From an uncultured Bacteroidales bacterium (GTDB lineage Bacteria; Bacteroidota; Bacteroidia; Bacteroidales; UBA932), in assembly GCA_905235445.1 (NCBI GenBank), contig CAJOLJ010000016.1, positions 1-58,087 on the forward strand: a stretch of 58,087 nucleotides of DNA, given 5' to 3'. Position numbers and translations under genes: made by a program. Below are positions 33,498 to 41,840 of the stretch, in pieces. Within the stretch, counting starts at the first letter, position 1; every line of letters starts with the position of its first letter. The notes beneath the pieces are model-generated. The model did no database searches. It worked only from the letters and a program-made list of their open reading frames with translations, and had not been told where the DNA came from.

Positions 33498-33947
33498 TTA
33501 TTTGGAAGAAGGGGGAGTGTCACAGAGGGGTGCGGACGGCTCTGAGGCGGCGCCGGGGTCGACCTTCTTTCCTTCGACATCCTTGATGGGGGACCCTTCG
33601 TCATCGTCATCGAAGAAAATCTTCACGAAGATCTTGATGAAAGTGTTCAGGAAAAGGGTGTCCTTCTTCTTGTAGAGGATGAAGGCAGCCACGGCGAATA
33701 TCGCGGCAATGATGAATGCCCCTCCCGCGTAGGAACCTATCAGCTTTCCCAGAAGCATGATGAGCCCCACGGCCAGGGCCAGGAGGAAGATGGAGGCGGT
33801 CATGACGACGACCATGAGGCTCAGGACCTGGTTCAGGGCTATGGAAAGCCCCTTGGTGGTCCTGAGCTTTAGGTCATCAACCTTCAGGTCGACATAGTCC
33901 CAGGTGTCCTGGGAGAGATTCTGGACGGGCCTGGTGAATTCGCTCAT
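33498..33947 (-). CDS. Phage-holin-superfamily / DUF1469-like membrane protein
   Basis: 149 residues from the ATG at 33947; longer frames run into the YtxH gene. Two adjacent hydrophobic helices (about 42-68 and 75-97) followed by KKKDTLF and an acidic tail. The arrangement matches the Phage_holin_3_6/DUF1469 family, which despite the name is a general inner-membrane family. Sits 10 bases after the YtxH gene. Exact function unknown. Confidence 0.75.
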   Translation of the reverse strand: MSEFTRPVQNLSQDTWDYVDLKVDDLKLRTTKGLSIALNQVLSLMVVVMTASIFLLALAVGLIMLLGKLIGSYAGGAFIIAAIFAVAAFILYKKKDTLFLNTFIKIFVKIFFDDDDEGSPIKDVEGKKVDPGAASEPSAPLCDTPPSSK

Positions 33948-33957
33948 GTGGGGGGAA

Positions 33958-34332
33958 TTAAGCTTCAGAGGACTCCTCTGCGATGTCATCGTCCTGAATA
34001 TCAACCTCAGGATCGTCCACGTCCCGCTGGAGAGCTTTTTCGATCTGCGCGATCTTGTCAAGGATAGCAGTCTTGGCATCTTCTTTCATTTCTGATCCCT
34101 TTTCCTCGAGAATCTTGCGGAGCTCATAGAGCTGGCGGCGAAGCAGCCTTGCCCTGACATGGAGCTTGTGGGCGGTCTCCTTGCTGGAGTCCTTCAGGGT
34201 ATCATAGCCCTCGGAAGCGCTCTTGCGAATCTTCTCCCTGGTCTCGGAGCCCTTGTCGGGAGCGAAGAGGATGCCGAGAAGTGCGCCTGTGGCGGCACCG
34301 GCTAACAGTGCGATTATTGAATCTCCTTTCAT
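33958..34332 (-). CDS. YtxH domain protein
   Basis: 124 residues. N-terminal Gly/Ala-rich membrane segment LLAGAATGALLGILFAPDKG followed by SETREKIRKSASEG is the YtxH signature; a charged helical region with coiled-coil propensity fills the rest. Known: YtxH proteins are membrane-anchored and often stress-induced. First gene of the three-gene minus-strand set ending at 33244. Confidence 0.85.
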   Translation of the reverse strand: MKGDSIIALLAGAATGALLGILFAPDKGSETREKIRKSASEGYDTLKDSSKETAHKLHVRARLLRRQLYELRKILEEKGSEMKEDAKTAILDKIAQIEKALQRDVDDPEVDIQDDDIAEESSEA

Positions 34333-34622
34333 GATAATGGTCTTTTAAATTTGAGTGCTTTGTCTGTGTGGTCCCGTTCCCCGCTGCCCTAGGAAGAGAG
34401 GGACGGAGGATACTTTTCGAAAGAAGTTGACTGCAAAATAGTTGCCAAAGTCCTGCCGATGGACAAATTGTCCTGTGAAAAATCGAATATGTGAATAATG
34501 TCGGTAGGGAAAGGGGAGATTTAGCTTGGAAGCGCTCCCACCATCCCCTTCCCATAACGGGAACCTCCGCCCTGTCCCATCAAGGAAAAGAGCGGAGGCT
34601 AGACTTAAGGAGACCTTCCCTC
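34333..34622. other. Gene-free gap between the YtxH gene and gdhA
   Basis: 290 bases with no gene. It contains a CCTCCGC/GCGGAGG inverted repeat (34564-34602) without a T run, which might end gdhA transcription, and T-rich sequence upstream of the YtxH start that may hold its promoter. Nothing else recognised. Confidence 0.5.
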
Positions 34623-35978
34623 TTATACGAGTCCCTGGGATACCATGGCATCGGCGACTTTCAGGAAGCCTGCGATATTGGCTCCGAGAACGTAGTCCAC
34701 AGTGCCGTCGGGGCGGGTGCCGTACTTGACGCAGGCAGTGTGGATGTCTTTCATGATGCGGTGCAGGTGGTTATCCACCTCCTCGGGTGTCCACTGGATC
34801 CTCATGGAGTTCTGGCTCATCTCCAGGCCGGAAGTCGCTACGCCACCTGCGTTGGATGCCTTGCCGGGGGAGTAGAGGATGCGGGCGTTCTGGAATGCTG
34901 CGATGGCACCGGGCTCGGAGGGCATGTTCGCACCCTCGGACACGCAGATGCAACCGTTTGCAAGCAGGGTCTTTGCTTCCTCCTCGCTGATCTCGTTCTG
35001 GGTGGCGCAAGGAAGGGCTATGTCGCAAGGGACACCCCATGGCCTCTGGTCGGGATAGTATTTTGCGGAAGGGTATTTCTGGACATATTCCCTGATGCGT
35101 CCGCGGTATATATTCTTGAGAGTCTTCACGTACTCGATCTTCTCCGTATCGATTCCGTCGGGATCGTAGATGAAGCCGTTGGAGTCGGACATTGTGACCA
35201 CTTTGGCACCGAGAGCGATGCACTTCTCAACGGTGTACTGGGCGACGTTTCCGGAACCGGACACGAGGACGGTCTTGCCCTCGAAACTGAGTCCACGCAT
35301 AGCGAGCATCTCGCTGGCGAAGTAGCAAAGTCCGTAACCGGTAGCCTCGGGACGGATGTGGCTTCCTCCCCAGCCTATGCCCTTGCCTGTGAGGACGCCC
35401 TGGAAGGAGTTGCGAAGGCGCTTGTACTCTCCGAAGAGGAAACCTATCTCCCTTCCGCCTACTCCGATGTCACCTGCGGGAACGTCGGTGTCGGGACCGA
35501 TGTGACGGCTCAGTTCCGTCATGAAGGACTGGCAGAAATGCATGACCTCGCCGTCGGACTTGCCCTTGGGGTTGAAGTCGCTCCCGCCCTTGGCTCCTCC
35601 CATGGGAAGGGTTGTGAGCGAGTTCTTGAAAGTCTGCTCGAAGGCAAGGAATTTCATGATGGAGAGGTTCACGGAAGGGTGGAAGCGCAGTCCTCCCTTG
35701 TAGGGACCTATGGCTGAGTTCATCTGGACCCTGAAACCGCGGTTAATCTGCACGTTGCCCTCGTCATCCAGCCAAGGGACCCTGAACATGATGACCCTTT
35801 CGGGTTCAGCTATTCTCTCAAGGACCTTCATGTCCATGAGGTGTGGGTGGTCGACGATGTAGGGGGCCAGGGAAACGACGACCTCGCCTACTGCCTGGTG
35901 GAACTCCTTCTCGCCAGGGTTCTTCGCAATGAGCTCACCCATGAAGCTCTTTACGTAATCTTGGGGTGAAATGAACAT
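34623..35978 (-). CDS. gdhA: NADP-type glutamate dehydrogenase
   Basis: 451 residues, length of the hexameric NADP-dependent class. Active-site region GGLRFHPSVN and MGGAKGGSDFNPKGKSD hold the catalytic Lys residues; DVPAGDIGVGGREIG and the Rossmann motif VSGSGNVAQY follow. Known: reversibly aminates 2-oxoglutarate with ammonia; in Bacteroidales the main ammonium assimilation route. Single gene with its own upstream region; a minus-strand TATCTTTA resembling a -7 box lies near 36025. Confidence 0.96.
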   Translation of the reverse strand: MFISPQDYVKSFMGELIAKNPGEKEFHQAVGEVVVSLAPYIVDHPHLMDMKVLERIAEPERVIMFRVPWLDDEGNVQINRGFRVQMNSAIGPYKGGLRFHPSVNLSIMKFLAFEQTFKNSLTTLPMGGAKGGSDFNPKGKSDGEVMHFCQSFMTELSRHIGPDTDVPAGDIGVGGREIGFLFGEYKRLRNSFQGVLTGKGIGWGGSHIRPEATGYGLCYFASEMLAMRGLSFEGKTVLVSGSGNVAQYTVEKCIALGAKVVTMSDSNGFIYDPDGIDTEKIEYVKTLKNIYRGRIREYVQKYPSAKYYPDQRPWGVPCDIALPCATQNEISEEEAKTLLANGCICVSEGANMPSEPGAIAAFQNARILYSPGKASNAGGVATSGLEMSQNSMRIQWTPEEVDNHLHRIMKDIHTACVKYGTRPDGTVDYVLGANIAGFLKVADAMVSQGLV

Positions 35979-36121
35979 ACTTTTAGTCTCTAGTTAAGTT
36001 CGTACTGATTCTTTAAGCCGGGTTAAAGATAGGGATATTTCGGTTGAATAACCATAAAATTTTGAATATAAATCGTTTCCAATTTGATTAAAACGTGATT
36101 TTGCCCGACTTTATGACAAAA

Positions 36122-36169
36122 AGAAAGACCCCGGCGAGCCGCTAGGGGGCTTCCGGGGTCCTGTCTTTC
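36122..36169 (-). terminator. Terminator of sdhC
   Basis: GACCCCGG (36127-36134) / CCGGGGTC (36153-36160), flanked by further AAAGA/TCTTT pairing, then on the minus strand CTTTCTTTTTG. Confidence 0.85.
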
Positions 36170-36200
36170 ATTCTCCCATCTTACCGGGAGGGAACCGACC

Positions 36201-36893
36201 CTATATGAGGGCATGGGCCTGGAGGTAACCGTTGATGGCAACGGTGATGAAGGCGAGGCAGATGAGGGATGCCACAATGATGCCGATCACTTTGAGCCTC
36301 TTCATCCATACCTGGCTGTTCCAACCGACGCTCTGGAACATGCTCCAGAAACCATGGACGAGGTGGAACCACAAGGCAACGAACCATACGATGTAGAGGA
36401 TTACGTTCCAGATGCTGCCGAAAGTCGTGGTCATGAGCATGTAGGGATTCTCAGCCTCTGCGCCCATGAATTCCCTCAGCTGCATCTTGGCCCAGAAATG
36501 GGTCAGGTGGAATGCCAGCAGGCCGAGAATGACGATACCCAGGACGAACATGTTCTTTGCGGACCATGAGTCGGTCTTTGCCTTGGAAGCCACTTCGTAG
36601 CGTTTGACTCCGCCCCTTGCCTTGTAGTTGTACAGGGTGAGGTAGATTCCGTAGCAGATGTGAATGATGAATCCGAGAGCCAGGATGGGGACCATGATCT
36701 TGATGATGCCCAGCGACATGAAGTCACAACCCTGCTGGAAGAGCCCGTGGGGTGCTCCGAACTCGCCCGTGAAGGAATCGATGACGGCGAAGAAATTGAT
36801 GGTCGCGTGCAGGAGCAGGAAGATGATGAGGAATGCCCCGCTGACTGCCTGGATCAGCTTCTTTCCGATGGAATGTTGGAATGCGTTTGACAT
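36201..36893 (-). CDS. sdhC: Succinate dehydrogenase / fumarate reductase cytochrome b subunit (b558 type)
   Basis: 230 residues with five hydrophobic helices and conserved histidines (LLLHATINFF, HICYGIYL, LLAFHLTHFWAKM, WFHLVHGFWSM), as in the diheme b558 anchor. Known: anchors the flavoprotein and iron-sulfur subunits and exchanges electrons with menaquinone. In most Bacteroidota sdhC is followed by sdhA and sdhB; here a strong terminator follows at once and neither is in the window. Promoter box TATCTTTG at 36962-36969 on the minus strand. Confidence 0.93.
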   Translation of the reverse strand: MSNAFQHSIGKKLIQAVSGAFLIIFLLLHATINFFAVIDSFTGEFGAPHGLFQQGCDFMSLGIIKIMVPILALGFIIHICYGIYLTLYNYKARGGVKRYEVASKAKTDSWSAKNMFVLGIVILGLLAFHLTHFWAKMQLREFMGAEAENPYMLMTTTFGSIWNVILYIVWFVALWFHLVHGFWSMFQSVGWNSQVWMKRLKVIGIIVASLICLAFITVAINGYLQAHALI

Positions 36894-36961
36894 ATAGTTG
36901 TTTGTTGATTTACGATGTGTGTGGCCTGCCTGTACCCACAGGCGGGATTTATGCAGATGTG

Positions 36962-36969
36962 CAAAGATA
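36962..36969 (-). promoter_or_regulatory. -7 box of sdhC
   Basis: Minus-strand TATCTTTG, 68 bases before the sdhC ATG. Confidence 0.65.
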
Positions 36970-37095
36970 GGGGCTTTCTTGCAAGTTTCATAATAATTTC
37001 AGAAATTTGTTTCCCGTTCCAAATAGGGTAAAAAACCCTTTGGAAGGGGTGGGCGGGCAGAGTCACCGCCACGGGATAAACGAAAAAGTATTTGT

Positions 37096-37800
37096 ATGTA
37101 CAAAAGAGTCCTTCTTAAGCTGAGTGGAGAGTCCCTCGGCGGACCCGCCGGAAAGGGTCTTGAAACCTCATGCCTGAGGGCATATGCACAGGAAGTGGCC
37201 GAGGCCGCAAAGGCCGGCCTGCAGATTGCGATAGTGAACGGTGGCGGAAACATTTTCCGCGGCCTGCAAGGTGTGGGCAGCGGTTTTGACAGGGTGGACG
37301 GAGACAAGATGGGAATGCTTGCCACTGTCATCAACGCCCTTGCACTGTCCATGTTCATAAAGGAACAGGGCGTTCCCGCCAGGGTGTTTACCTCTACGCC
37401 CATGGAGCCTTATGCCAAGTACTACATGAGGGACGACGCAGTCCAGTTCATGGAAGGTGGCGGAGTGGCGCTGATTGCCGGGGGAACGGGCAATCCCTTC
37501 TTCACGACCGACTCGGGAGCTGCCCTTCGTGCCCTTGAAATAAAGGCTGACGCCCTTCTCAAGGGAACCCGCGTGGACGGAGTGTACACCGCAGACCCCG
37601 AAAAGGACCCTACCGCGCTCAAGTACGATTCCATTTCATTCGACGAGGCCATAGAGAAAAGGCTCAAGGTGATGGACCAGACTGCATATTCCCTGTGCAG
37701 GGAGGGCGGCATGCCCATCATAGTGTTCGACATGAACTGCCCCGGGAACCTCCAGAGGATCCTGCGCGGGGAGAAGGTCGGGACACTGGTACATGTCTAG
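37096..37800 (+). CDS. pyrH: UMP kinase
   Basis: 234 residues. KLSGESLGG at the N-terminus, IVNGGGNIFRG near 47 and DNNTFTTDS-type FFTTDSGAALRALEIKAD near 135 match PyrH. Known: phosphorylates UMP to UDP, hexameric, regulated by GTP and UTP. Followed after 48 bases by frr, the common bacterial pyrH-frr pair. Confidence 0.96.
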   Translation: MYKRVLLKLSGESLGGPAGKGLETSCLRAYAQEVAEAAKAGLQIAIVNGGGNIFRGLQGVGSGFDRVDGDKMGMLATVINALALSMFIKEQGVPARVFTSTPMEPYAKYYMRDDAVQFMEGGGVALIAGGTGNPFFTTDSGAALRALEIKADALLKGTRVDGVYTADPEKDPTALKYDSISFDEAIEKRLKVMDQTAYSLCREGGMPIIVFDMNCPGNLQRILRGEKVGTLVHV

Positions 37801-37848
37801 ATACGATCACCATATATATTAACGGACAATAAAACAAAGAAAATAACC

Positions 37849-38418
37849 ATGTTACCCGAAATCGCCAAAAATATAGTCAGCAACGCTGACGACAAGATGC
37901 AGGAAGCCATCATGTTCCTGGAGGAGGACCTCAAGACATACCGTGTCGGCAAGGCCAATCCTTCCATTTTCAATGGTGTGACCGTCGATTACTACGGAAC
38001 CCAGAGCCCCCTGAACCAGGTGGCTTCGATTTCCACCCCGGATGCCAGGACCCTCACTGTCCAGCCCTGGGAGCGCAGCATGATAAACAAGATAGAGAAG
38101 GCCATCCTGGATGCCAACCTCGGTTTCACCCCGTCCAATAACGGGGATATCATCCGCTGTGTCATCCCCGCCCTCACGGAGGAGCGCCGCCGGGACCTCG
38201 TCAAGAAAGCCAAGGCACAGGGAGAGGGCGTGAAAGTGGTCATCCGCAATGCCCGCAGGGATGCCGTGGAGCAGCTCAAGAAGGCCCAGAAGGCGTCCAC
38301 AATCACCGAGGATGCCCAGCATGAGGGGGAGGATGAGGTGCAGAAAGTGACCGACAAGAACATCAAGAAGGTCGACGAGATAATCGCCGCCAAGGAGAAA
38401 GAGATAATTACGGTATAG
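37849..38418 (+). CDS. frr: Ribosome recycling factor
   Basis: 189 residues. The motif YRVGKANPSIFNGVTVDYYG and the C-terminal KVTDKNIKKVDEIIAAKEKEI helix are diagnostic. Known: with EF-G splits post-termination ribosomes. Typical length; last gene before a strong terminator at 38451. Confidence 0.97.
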   Translation: MLPEIAKNIVSNADDKMQEAIMFLEEDLKTYRVGKANPSIFNGVTVDYYGTQSPLNQVASISTPDARTLTVQPWERSMINKIEKAILDANLGFTPSNNGDIIRCVIPALTEERRRDLVKKAKAQGEGVKVVIRNARRDAVEQLKKAQKASTITEDAQHEGEDEVQKVTDKNIKKVDEIIAAKEKEIITV

Positions 38419-38450
38419 GACACCGTATCGAGAGTGTTCTTTTTGGAATA

Positions 38451-38490
38451 TGGACCCCGTCCGCTCCCAAAGCGGGCGGGGCCATGTTTT
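38451..38490 (+). terminator. Terminator of pyrH-frr
   Basis: CCCCGTCCGC (38455-38464) / GCGGGCGGGG (38472-38481), 10 bp with one G-T pair, 7-nt loop, extended by TGG/CCA outside, then TTTT at 38487-38490. Confidence 0.85.
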
Positions 38491-38587
38491 GTCCCGGGGT
38501 GAAAGAAATCCGCCGCAGGGACCCCATGGACCTGTTGCCTCCCTCACCTGGTCGTTAGAAACGATTTAATGTAATTTTTTGTTGTTA

Positions 38588-38612
38588 TTGAGAAATAATC
38601 TCTTTTTCTTTG
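38588..38612 (+). promoter_or_regulatory. Promoter of the aromatic amino-acid operon leader
   Basis: TTG at 38588-38590 and TTTCTTTG (imperfect TAnnTTTG) at 38605-38612, 14-bp spacer, 32 bases before the leader-peptide ATG. Moderate match. Confidence 0.45.
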
Positions 38613-38644
38613 CAGAGGTTACTTGAAACACACAACAGACTCCT

Positions 38645-38701
38645 ATGGCTGCACGCACTTTCGCTTTCGGGTTTTACTTCAGCTATTATCCCCAGGGATG
38701 A
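38645..38701 (+). CDS. pheL: Phe/Tyr-rich leader peptide of the aromatic operon
   Basis: An 18-codon frame MAARTFAFGFYFSYYPQG with 4 Phe and 3 Tyr, ATG at 38645 and TGA at 38699. It sits between a promoter and a terminator hairpin (38749-38780), 112 bases before prephenate dehydratase. Known: translation of such peptides couples Phe/Tyr-tRNA charging to termination, as in enterobacterial pheA. Phe and Tyr being the end products of the operon makes the assignment strong. The gene symbol is by analogy. I did not derive the antiterminator fold. Confidence 0.82.
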   Translation: MAARTFAFGFYFSYYPQG

Positions 38702-38748
38702 TGGTCCGGAAGCCGCATACACAAGTAAGAGTGGGATTAAATAAACAT

Positions 38749-38780
38749 AAGGGCTGTCCGGACATGGGATGGCCCTTTTT
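38749..38780 (+). terminator. Attenuator terminator
   Basis: GGGCTGTCC (38751-38759) pairs with GGATGGCCC (38767-38775), 9 bp with two G-T pairs, 7-nt loop, followed by five T. It lies between the leader peptide and pheA, so transcription must pass it to reach the operon. Confidence 0.85.
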
Positions 38781-38813
38781 GTGTGGGCAAGGAAAAACAA
38801 CTTAACAAATTAT

Positions 38814-39656
38814 ATGACAAGAGTAGCGATACAAGGATTTTCGGGATGTTTCCACGAGCAGGCCGCCAGGGAATTCTACCTGGGCCACGACGGGGCCCTC
38901 CCCGAGATTGTGGAATGCTCCACTTTCGAGGGGCTGTACCGGGCCATGCAGAGCGGAAGCGCCGATGCCGCCGTGATGGCGATAGAGAATACCACTTCCG
39001 GAGGTCTCATCCCCAACTTCGACCTCCTTCGCCGCAATCCCCAGACCATCAAGGGTGAAGTGTACCTTCACATCCACCAGAACCTTATGGCCCTCCCCGG
39101 TCAGACGCTCGCTGACATCAAGGAGGTGCGGACCCACTACATGGCGATCAACCAGACCAGGGAGTTCTTCGAGATGCGCTGTCCCTGGATAAAGATGGTA
39201 GAGAGCGAGGATACCGCAAAGAGCGCCGCGGACATTGCCAGGGAAGGTCTCATGGGTGTGGGCGCTGTGGCAAGCGAACTGGCCGCCGAGGAGTGGGGTC
39301 TGGAGATCCTCCAGTCCCAGATAGAGACTTACCGCCAGAACTTCACCCGCTTCCTCATCCTGGATGATTCCATAAGGATACCCAAGGAGGACATAGACAA
39401 GGCTTCGCTTTGTTTCACCCTCCAGCACAAGCCCGGGTCCCTGGCGCAGATTCTTACGGTACTGTCGTTCTACGACATGAACCTCACCCGTATCCAGTCC
39501 CTGCCGATACCTGGAAGGCAGTGGCAGTACTTCTTCTATGCGGACATAAAGTTCGATTCCTACGAAAGATACATCCAGGCCCTGGGGGCTGTCCGCCCCT
39601 TGATAGATGACCTCCGCATTCTCGGGGAATACGAGAGCGCCAAGGAATCCGATTGA
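38814..39656 (+). CDS. pheA: Prephenate dehydratase
   Basis: 280 residues from the ATG at 38814; an earlier in-frame start overlaps the attenuator. Catalytic domain 1-185 with IENTTSGGLIPNFDLL (the IENS.G motif variant) and HYMAINQTREFF, then an ACT domain (about 195-275, KPGSLAQILTVLSFYDMNLTRIQS with the ESRP-equivalent RIQSLPIPG). Known: converts prephenate to phenylpyruvate with Phe feedback via ACT. No chorismate mutase part here; that activity is fused to the DAHP synthase at 41841. Confidence 0.94.
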   Translation: MTRVAIQGFSGCFHEQAAREFYLGHDGALPEIVECSTFEGLYRAMQSGSADAAVMAIENTTSGGLIPNFDLLRRNPQTIKGEVYLHIHQNLMALPGQTLADIKEVRTHYMAINQTREFFEMRCPWIKMVESEDTAKSAADIAREGLMGVGAVASELAAEEWGLEILQSQIETYRQNFTRFLILDDSIRIPKEDIDKASLCFTLQHKPGSLAQILTVLSFYDMNLTRIQSLPIPGRQWQYFFYADIKFDSYERYIQALGAVRPLIDDLRILGEYESAKESD

Positions 39657-39682
39657 CTCTTTTTTTTCTGAAACCTCCCGCC

Positions 39683-40903
39683 ATGATAATAAAACCAGCC
39701 CGCCGGACCCTCTCGGTCCAGGAATACTATTTTTCAAGGAAGCTCGCTGAGATTGCCTCGATGAATGAAGCGAGGAAGTCCTCAGGCCTTCCGCCCGTAA
39801 TAAACCTCGGCATCGGCGCCCCCGACGGGATGCCCCCGGAGGGTGCATTGGAGGCCCTCAACAAAGAGGCCGCCCAAAGCGGGGCGCATATCTACCAGAA
39901 CTACCACGGCATCCCGCAGCTTCGGGAAGCCTTCGCTTCCTGGTACGGGAAGTTCTACGGGGTCCAGCTTGATCCCACGTGTGAGATCCAGCCACTGGTG
40001 GGCAGCAAGGAGGGAATCCTTCTCCTGTCCCTGGCTTTCCTGGACAAGGGGGACAAGGTCCTCGTACCGGACCCCGGCTATCCCACCTATACTTCGGCCT
40101 CGAAGATGGTGGAGGCGCAGATCCTGACCTATGACCTTGTCGAGGAGAGGGGCTGGATGCCCGATTTCGACCATTTGGAGGCAATGGACCTGGATGGCGT
40201 TAAGTTAATGTGGGTTAACTACCCTCATATGCCTACGGGTGCCAGGGCCACGAAAGAACTGTTTTCCCGGCTCGTCGACTTTGGCAGAAGGCACTCCATT
40301 CTCATAGTCAATGACAATCCCTATTCCTGCATCCTCACCGAGGAGAGGCTCTCCCTCATGGCTGTCCCGGGAGCCATGGATTGCTGCATGGAGCTCAATT
40401 CCCTCTCGAAGGCATACAACATGTCAGGATGGAGGCTCGGGATGATATGCGGCTCCGCTGAGATGATAGGGGAAGTGCTCAAAGTGAAAACACAGATGGA
40501 CTCGGGCATTTTCCGTCCCCTGCAGATGGCTGCCGTCGCGGCCCTCGGGGAGGGGGAGGAATGGTTCAGTTCCCTCAATGCATCCTACCGTGAAAGAAGA
40601 GAGGTCGCCGGGAAGATCTTCTCTGAAATAGGTGCGGCCTTCAATCCCGATTCCGCAGGTCTCTTCCTCTGGGGGAGGGTCTCCCCGGACAATCCACTCG
40701 CCTTGATGACACAGGATCCCCAGGGAAGCAGGAGCCTCGGGGAAAGGGTGTCTGACAGCATCCTTTACAAGGGAGGAGTTTTCATTACCCCCGGCTTCAT
40801 ATTCGGGAAGAACGGGGAGAACTACATAAGGATATCCCTTTGCGCCCCTCCTTCCGTCCTCAACCGTTCACTTCAAATCATACAGTCCCTGAAAGGGGAG
40901 TAA
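39683..40903 (+). CDS. Class I/II aminotransferase of the aromatic operon
   Basis: 406 residues from the ATG at 39683. PLP-fold motifs: NLGIGAPDG, QLREAFASWYG, GSKEGILLLS, DPGYPTY, and the PLP Lys in SLSKAYNMSGWRLG (near 245). Known: the fold I family transaminates amino acids and 2-oxo acids. Context between prephenate dehydratase and prephenate dehydrogenase indicates Phe/Tyr formation from phenylpyruvate and hydroxyphenylpyruvate, or prephenate to arogenate. Specificity cannot be read from sequence. Confidence 0.92.
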   Translation: MIIKPARRTLSVQEYYFSRKLAEIASMNEARKSSGLPPVINLGIGAPDGMPPEGALEALNKEAAQSGAHIYQNYHGIPQLREAFASWYGKFYGVQLDPTCEIQPLVGSKEGILLLSLAFLDKGDKVLVPDPGYPTYTSASKMVEAQILTYDLVEERGWMPDFDHLEAMDLDGVKLMWVNYPHMPTGARATKELFSRLVDFGRRHSILIVNDNPYSCILTEERLSLMAVPGAMDCCMELNSLSKAYNMSGWRLGMICGSAEMIGEVLKVKTQMDSGIFRPLQMAAVAALGEGEEWFSSLNASYRERREVAGKIFSEIGAAFNPDSAGLFLWGRVSPDNPLALMTQDPQGSRSLGERVSDSILYKGGVFITPGFIFGKNGENYIRISLCAPPSVLNRSLQIIQSLKGE

Positions 40904-40915
40904 TCCATCATTGCC

Positions 40916-41803
40916 ATGGAAGCAGAACATAACAGTAACATAACCCCCACCACCGTAGGTGTCATAGGGCTTGGCCTCATCGGCGGGTCCATGGCCCTTG
41001 ACCTCAAGACAAGGGGCTTCGCCTCCAAGGTCCTCGGGGTGGAGAAGGACCCGGTCAGTGCGGAAGCCGCCCTGAGGCTGGGGCTCGTAGATGAGGTCGT
41101 CACACTGGAGAAGTGCGTCCTCGCCTCTGAAATCACCGTGGTTGCAGTCCCGGTAGGGACCGCAGTCAAGATGGTCTGCCAGATCCTGGATACCTTCAAG
41201 GAGAATGGCTGGAAGGACAAGATAGTGATGGACGTCTGTTCCACGAAGGAGCAGATAAACCTCTCCACCCACTACCATCCCTGCCGCACCCAGTATGTGT
41301 CCACCCATCCCATGGCGGGAACCGAGTACTCCGGACCGTGGGCGGCTATGCCGAACCTCTTCGACGGGAGGGCCTGCATCTTCGCCAACCCGGAGGAGTC
41401 CTCTCCCAGGGCCCTCGGCAGGGTGGAGCAGCTGTATGATACGCTGAACATGAGACCGACTTACATGAACGCCTCCGCCCATGACGTGCATACGGCCTAT
41501 GTATCCCACATATCCCATGTCACTTCCTTCGCCCTGGCGCTCACGGTCCTTGACAAGGAGAAGGACGAGAAGCACATCTTCGACCTGGCGTCGGGAGGAT
41601 TCTCCTCCACGGTGAGGCTTGCAAAGAGCAGCGCAGCCATGTGGGTTCCCATCCTTTCACAGAACCGTGACAACGTCCTGCAGGTGATTGACACCTATAT
41701 CGACAAGATGCAGCAGTTCCGACAGGCCATCTCCGAGTATGACACGGACAGGATAGAGTCCCTCATCAAGGAGGCGAACCGGATCAAGAAAATCATACGA
41801 TAA
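40916..41803 (+). CDS. tyrA: Prephenate dehydrogenase
   Basis: 295 residues. Rossmann motif VIGLGLIGGSMALDLK near 15-30, HPMAGTEYSGP near 125 (catalytic His), DVHTAYVSHISHVTSFALA near 195. Known: oxidatively decarboxylates prephenate to 4-hydroxyphenylpyruvate. No ACT or chorismate mutase domain, unlike the E. coli fusion. Starts 12 bases after the aminotransferase. Confidence 0.95.
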   Translation: MEAEHNSNITPTTVGVIGLGLIGGSMALDLKTRGFASKVLGVEKDPVSAEAALRLGLVDEVVTLEKCVLASEITVVAVPVGTAVKMVCQILDTFKENGWKDKIVMDVCSTKEQINLSTHYHPCRTQYVSTHPMAGTEYSGPWAAMPNLFDGRACIFANPEESSPRALGRVEQLYDTLNMRPTYMNASAHDVHTAYVSHISHVTSFALALTVLDKEKDEKHIFDLASGGFSSTVRLAKSSAAMWVPILSQNRDNVLQVIDTYIDKMQQFRQAISEYDTDRIESLIKEANRIKKIIR

Positions 41804-41840
41804 CGAACGACAATAGACAAACTTAAACAAGAGTATCTTC

